From Dolomedes plantarius (taxonomy: Eukaryota > Arthropoda > Arachnida > Araneae > Dolomedidae), in NCBI GenBank assembly GCA_907164885.2, contig OU015500.1, forward strand, positions 49,500,533 through 49,564,532: DNA of 64,000 nucleotides, in the 5' to 3' direction. Both the position numbers and the translations under genes were made by a program. Shown piece after piece: positions 59,880 to 64,000 of the stretch; within the stretch, counting starts at the first letter, position 1, and each line of letters starts with the position of its first letter. The notes beneath the pieces are model-generated. The model saw only the letters and a program-made list of their open reading frames with translations, did no database searches and had not been told where the DNA came from.

Positions 59880-61420
59880 TATCACACTTATCACAAGTAA
59901 TAATAGTAACCTTCCTCTTTCAGCTCCCCGGCAAGTAACCAATTAACATCTAACAGTCAGGCTCCCCAGTTTCACTAACACATTAACAATTTACTAATAA
60001 AAAAAAGGTCCTAAACCCCCAAAAAAATCTGGATAGGTTTCCCCCCCCCCCTTTTTTCTCCCCTTCTAGGTTGTGCTCTGTTGTCGGCTCAACATGTACT
60101 ATACCTTTGCATGTTTTCATGGCGCACACACTAGTGTACTTGTTAGGAGCGCCAGCCGGGGCCACGGCCGAAAAGGATTGTGTTTTCGTTTTTCTCCTTC
60201 GCAGAATTTCAGTTAGGCTGGGGAATCAAAATTATTGTTTCGGTTAATTTCTAGTTATTTGAAGGAGAATTCATGACAACAAGCCATCAACTAGCATGCG
60301 TTAGCTTGCGCTAGCCAAGTCTCTCAGCAGGATTAACTCCAGTAATCTCTACTTCTACTCCGGGGGTCGTATGTAAGTATTTTCCTTTACCATCTCACCC
60401 ACTAATTTCTTCCTCCTGCTGTTTAATCTAATTTGTAAGCCGTAGTTGAGCCTAACTCTTGCTGACTAACCCTTATTTTTCACCTATTTTCAGTCAGCGT
60501 TAAACTTTTTTATTATCCGGCTTAAGCTTAGTTCAATTAGTATTCTTAGTTGATCTGAATGGTCCAGATCGTTAATGATAGGATTCCCCGAGGAGGAACT
60601 GCTCAGCACTTGTGGTGAGTAGGAAATCCAAAGGCAAGGTAGGGCTAAGGTTAGGGCCTGCTATGATGAGCGAAATGGCACGGGACCTGAGTAAGTCAGG
60701 AGATTTGGTCTTGTCCTAGGATTCTGACCTATCGACTGCAGCCTTTTTATGTAAGCTGGGCCTTCCTTGAGTTGGTCCAACCCTAGAGGTCACGGTCCTC
60801 GTCACTGGGGTGGTGCCCTTTGGCAAATACAGGACACGCCGGCTCACGAAGGTTCCGCAGGGTGGGTTGCACAGAAACGATGAGGTTTTTACCATGTTGC
60901 TGGTTTTGAGCCCAGGGTTGCGACTGTTCCCTCTCAAAATCGACCATTCCCAATTTAGGCCAAGTTGTCTCCTATCTGGGATTTGTAATGATGCTGTCTT
61001 CTTTTTCTTTAATTTTTTGAGTCAATGCCAGTAATTTTGACTCTTTTCTTGGTTCCTTAAGTTTTTCGCGTCCTCTCTCGCAGCCATTAATTATGTGCAA
61101 TCGTTTCGTTTGGGCTTCTCTATCTGCCTCCTTCTTTTCCTAGACTTCTCTTCTTGAAGGTTGGCCTGCGTGAGTGTCCTCCGGCAGAGCTTTTTCTCGT
61201 CTTCTAAATTATGTTGTTTTCTTTGGCACATCCGTCTGTTCTGCTTGGAGCCCGTCTGTGTCTCTGGTTCTGTGGGGTGTGTTCTGTGAGTGGTGGTTGC
61301 GGGGTTCTTGTCTGGGTCGTGCGCGGGGTGGTTGCCTGCTGCGGGTCTGTCTGCACCGTCGGGATTATCCCAGTTGGGCCTCGGCCAGGTGGGGCCCGAT
61401 GCGTGATTTTGGGAGGATAG
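59880..61420 (-). mobile_element. GC-richer block, retroelement-like, unidentified
   Basis: GC content rises sharply for about 1.5 kb. The minus strand has a 73-codon frame 60937-60716 (VKTSSFLCNPPCGTFVSRRV then LYLPKGTTPVTRTV) and a Lys/Arg-rich frame running 61501-61091 (EEKSRKRRRQIEKPKRND). This would fit ORF1-like or 5' sequence of a non-LTR retroelement, but I recognise neither firmly. Homopolymer C runs lie at 60041-60051. Confidence 0.35.
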
Positions 61421-61424
61421 ACAG

Positions 61425-61500
61425 GAAGATATACATCGGCCCGGGATTCGAACTGAGCTCCCTCCGACCGATGTTAAACGCGCCACCCCTTGGCTGCCCA
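61425..61500 (-). repeat. tRNA-derived promoter segment, minus strand
   Basis: On the minus strand GTGGCGCGTTTAACATCGGTC (A-box region, 20 of its bases) is followed by a near-perfect B box CAGTTCGAATCCCGGG at about 61441-61456. Position and spacing are tRNA-like. It stands at the upstream edge of the GC-richer minus-strand block, so it could be its pol III-type promoter. Confidence 0.55.
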
Positions 61501-61620
61501 AGACGTTTTAGAATTTTAGATGATACCTTTGTCTTTGCAGGAAGAGAAACAATCAGTGTCATTACACCTGCGCCCGACCAACGTCAGTAATCTCGTCCGG
61601 AGGTCAAGCCCTTGATATTT

Positions 61621-62099
61621 GTCAAGAGCGGAGAGGTCGAGGGAGGCATAGCAACACATATCATGGCATGGGTAGCAATGTCATGGTGAGCACATAGATC
61701 GGAATGCCGAGGGTTCTGATTTTGATGAAACCACTTGGATTTTAAGAGACGAAAAATTTATAAATGTGAGGATATGTCGCTAAATGATTGCAACAACTTT
61801 TTACCTACACTAGAAGAGGAAATATTATCCAATAAAAAATAGACTTATTTTCTACTTTCATACTGCGGAAATTCAAGCAATAGGAAAAATCAAGCAATTT
61901 GTTGTATTTTATAAAACAAAATGCTCTTTTTACGATGTTAAGATGCATGTTATATATACTAGATATAAGCTTTTGACGTTCAAAATGTCTAATCTATGAC
62001 AGGTAGGACTATACTTATGCATTTTACAGTCATGATTTCTCGGAAGTATTTAAGTTCTCCAAAACAAGCTTTGCCAATTCAGAATTTGCACTGCAGATA
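61621..62099. other. No gene recognised
   Basis: AT-rich sequence without recognised coding or repeat structure. Confidence 0.5.
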
Positions 62100-62103
62100 T
62101 TAA

Positions 62104-62156
62104 CCTTTTCCTTACGGGATGGGATTGCATGTAACCCAAGAATACGGGCTCAAGAA

Positions 62157-62198
<42 letters not shown>

Positions 62199-62239
62199 CA
62201 TATTTATACATGCATACATACATACAAACATACATACAT

Positions 62240-62287
<48 letters not shown>

Positions 62288-62378
62288 AAAACCCCCTTAA
62301 TGGCCGTTCTTACAAAGGGGGTATGAAATTTCCCGTTCTATAGAGGGAATCGCAAAAATGGGACCCGTAAGCTGAAGG
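62104..62378. mobile_element. TTAA-flanked (piggyBac-type) MITE with internal microsatellite, copy 2
   Basis: TTAA at 62100-62103 and 62379-62382 flank inverted ends CCTTTTCCTTACGGG and CCCGTAAGCTGAAGG. Subterminal AACCCAAGAATACGGGC matches the 25978 copy (there in reverse). The middle holds TA, CATA and CA microsatellites. Orientation is opposite to copy 1. Confidence 0.75.
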
Positions 62379-62458
62379 TTAAATTTTTGTTTTGCAGCCG
62401 AAGAAATGTATCTGTAAAAGGGGCTTCGTAATTTCATGGAAAATAACGTTTGATTATA

Positions 62459-63006
62459 CGAGGGTCATTTCAAAAGTAATGCACAAGACGGCGCCATTCC
62501 GCACTGGATGATACAATAAAAATACAAAAATTCGCCATTTGCAGTTGAGGACTAAAGGAATATTCATGTGTCATTGAAAGTTTTCTAACGTGTTTTGTTT
62601 TGAAGTGACGAATTTTTGAAATGGTGTCTCCACGTGTCTCGGGTACTGTGAGTGTAGAAGATCGAAGATCATACATCAAGCTTGAAAATTTGTGCTCGGT
62701 GGGTTCCTCACTGCTTGACATATGAACAAAAACAGAAACGCCTGGACATTGCACTATTGTTGAAACCTTTGCACAGTCAACGTTTCTCCACCTTAGAAGA
62801 GATTATTTCAGCCGTTACCCGAGTCATTAGAGAACTCAACAAAAGTAGCATGCTACATCTATAGAATTAAGAAATCTTCCTAGATGTTGGGACTCTGTTA
62901 TTGAGAAGCAAGGGGAAGTATATAGAAGGACTGTAGCGATATTGTCAGAAAACAAATAGGTATAAAAGAACTAATTTACTGAACATTACTTTTCAAAGGA
63001 CCCTCG
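62459..63006 (+). mobile_element. Mariner-type deletion derivative, 548 bp
   Basis: The inverted ends CGAGGGTCATTTCAAAAGTA and TACTTTTCAAAGGACCCTCG are flanked by TA (62457-62458, 63007-63008). The + strand keeps ARWVPHCLTYEQKQKRLDIA (end of the N-terminal DNA-binding region). It then jumps to FSTLEEIISAVTRVIRELNK and the C-terminal CWDSV.EKQG-like tail, now frameshifted. The whole catalytic core between them is deleted. Confidence 0.8.
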
Positions 63007-63009
63007 TAT

Positions 63010-64000
63010 TTAGCTTCCTGGGGTGATAAGCAAAATATTTGTTCCCCAAAATACTAATCGTGCTAGTTAACTAAAAACTTCCTCTGCAGATTTTCAATGC
63101 TTTTTGAAATGGAAGAAATCCATGTGTAAAATTTGTATCGTAATTTCATGCAAATACATTTATTTACATTTAGTTTCCTGTGGTGATGAGCAAAATATTT
63201 AAGTTCCTCAAAATGCATTTAATTAACTCAAAATTTCCTCCGTAGGTTTTCAATGCTTTTTGAAATCGAATAAATTCATGAGTAAAATTTGCAAATACGT
63301 TTATTTACATTACGTTTGCAAATACGTTTATTTACATTTTTTAGTTTCCTGTGGTGATGAGCAAAATATTTAAGTTCTCCAAAATGCGTTTAATTAACTC
63401 AAAATTTCCTCTTCATATTTTTAATGCTTTTTGAAATTGAAGAAATTTTTGTGTAAAATTCGTATTGAAATTTAAAGCAAATACATTTATTTACATTTAA
63501 TTTCCTGTGGTGATGAGCAAAATATTTAAGATTCCAAAAATGCGTTTAATTAAGCAAAATTTCCTTTGTAAGTTTTCAATACTTTATGAAATTGAAGCTA
63601 TGCATGTATGAAAAGTTCACCATAATTTCCTGCAGACACATTTAATTATATTCAGTTTTCAGCAGTAATGTGCAAAATGTTTATTCCTCAGAATTTTAAT
63701 AGTATTAGTCAATCGTGTTCTCAAAATTTCCTCTGCATATTTCCTCAATGCATTTTAAAATAGGAGAAATTCATGTGTAAAATGTGCACTGTAATTTCAT
63801 GCAAATACATTTATTTATATTCAATTTCCTGTGGCGATGAGCTAAACATTTAAGTTCCCCAAAATACCTTTAACTAAAAATTCCTCTGCAGACTTTAAAT
63901 GCTTTATGAAGTCGAATAAATGCATTTATGAAAAGTTAACCGTAATTTCTTGCATACACATTTAATTATATTAAGTTTTCAGTGGTAAAGTGCAAAATAT
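63010..64000 (+). repeat. Satellite array, unit about 155-170 bp, running off the window
   Basis: The unit starts near TTTCCTGTGGTGATGAGCAA and contains TTCCTC(T/C)G(T/C)A(G/T)(G/A)TTTTCAATGC and TTCATGCAAATACATTTATT. Starts are seen near 63010, 63175, 63345, 63502, 63655, 63826 and 63980. Units are 80-90% similar by eye. One unit contains a 28-base internal duplication (63290-63335). Confidence 0.85.

Noticed and set aside
61091..61590. Overlapping 136- and 138-codon frames on opposite strands
   Set aside because: The plus-strand frame is the shadow of the GC-rich minus-strand repeat block. Neither has a firm homologue, so neither is called a gene.
63010..64000. CRISPR-like array
   Set aside because: The units are long, diverged head-to-tail satellite repeats without unique spacers, in a eukaryotic sequence.

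Overview
The window looks like animal nuclear DNA, most likely from a spider or another arachnid. It is very AT-rich and dominated by relics of many transposon families, and I support only one host protein gene in 64 kb. The arachnid guess is inference: it rests on the resemblance, from memory, of the Tc1-type, mariner-type and LINE fragments to spider-genome repeats.

The host gene is a BTB/BACK/PHR-type protein of the BTBD1/2/3/6 family on the + strand. Its first coding exon is 16067-16302, a 19.8-kb intron follows (16303-36113, GT...AG), and the last coding exon is 36114-37203. Together they give 441 codons. A GC-richer upstream flank (about 15570-16066) precedes it, and an AT-rich 3' flank with several AATAAA motifs runs to about 40.56 kb.

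Everything else is repeats. 1-16 kb: two tRNA-related SINEs, a Helitron, LINE fragments (endonuclease, RNase H and C-terminal pieces), satellite-like arrays with tRNA-like boxes, a 762-bp fold-back element with TA target duplication, and a 762-bp hAT-type element with an 8-bp target duplication. 16-36 kb (intron): Helitrons, a second hAT-like element, a piggyBac relic with a recognisable transposase block, two Tigger/pogo-like deletion derivatives, a mariner-type relic, and a TTAA-flanked element whose TA microsatellite hosts one of the Tigger copies. 41-48 kb: a long-inverted-repeat element with a decayed transposon-type gene, then a LINE 3' end split by a 3.0-kb inverted-terminal-repeat element with a 9-bp target duplication, which itself carries a Tc1 copy. 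49.9-57.0 kb: a large inverted repeat with two 1805-bp arms around a 3.5-kb spacer. 57-64 kb: SINEs, a GC-richer retroelement-like block, a TTAA-flanked element, a mariner derivative and a satellite array that runs off the window end.

The strongest observations are architectural: nested insertions whose order can be read from intact target duplications, and the near-identical 7.1-kb palindromic block. I found no tRNA, rRNA, CRISPR array or complete mobile-element gene.
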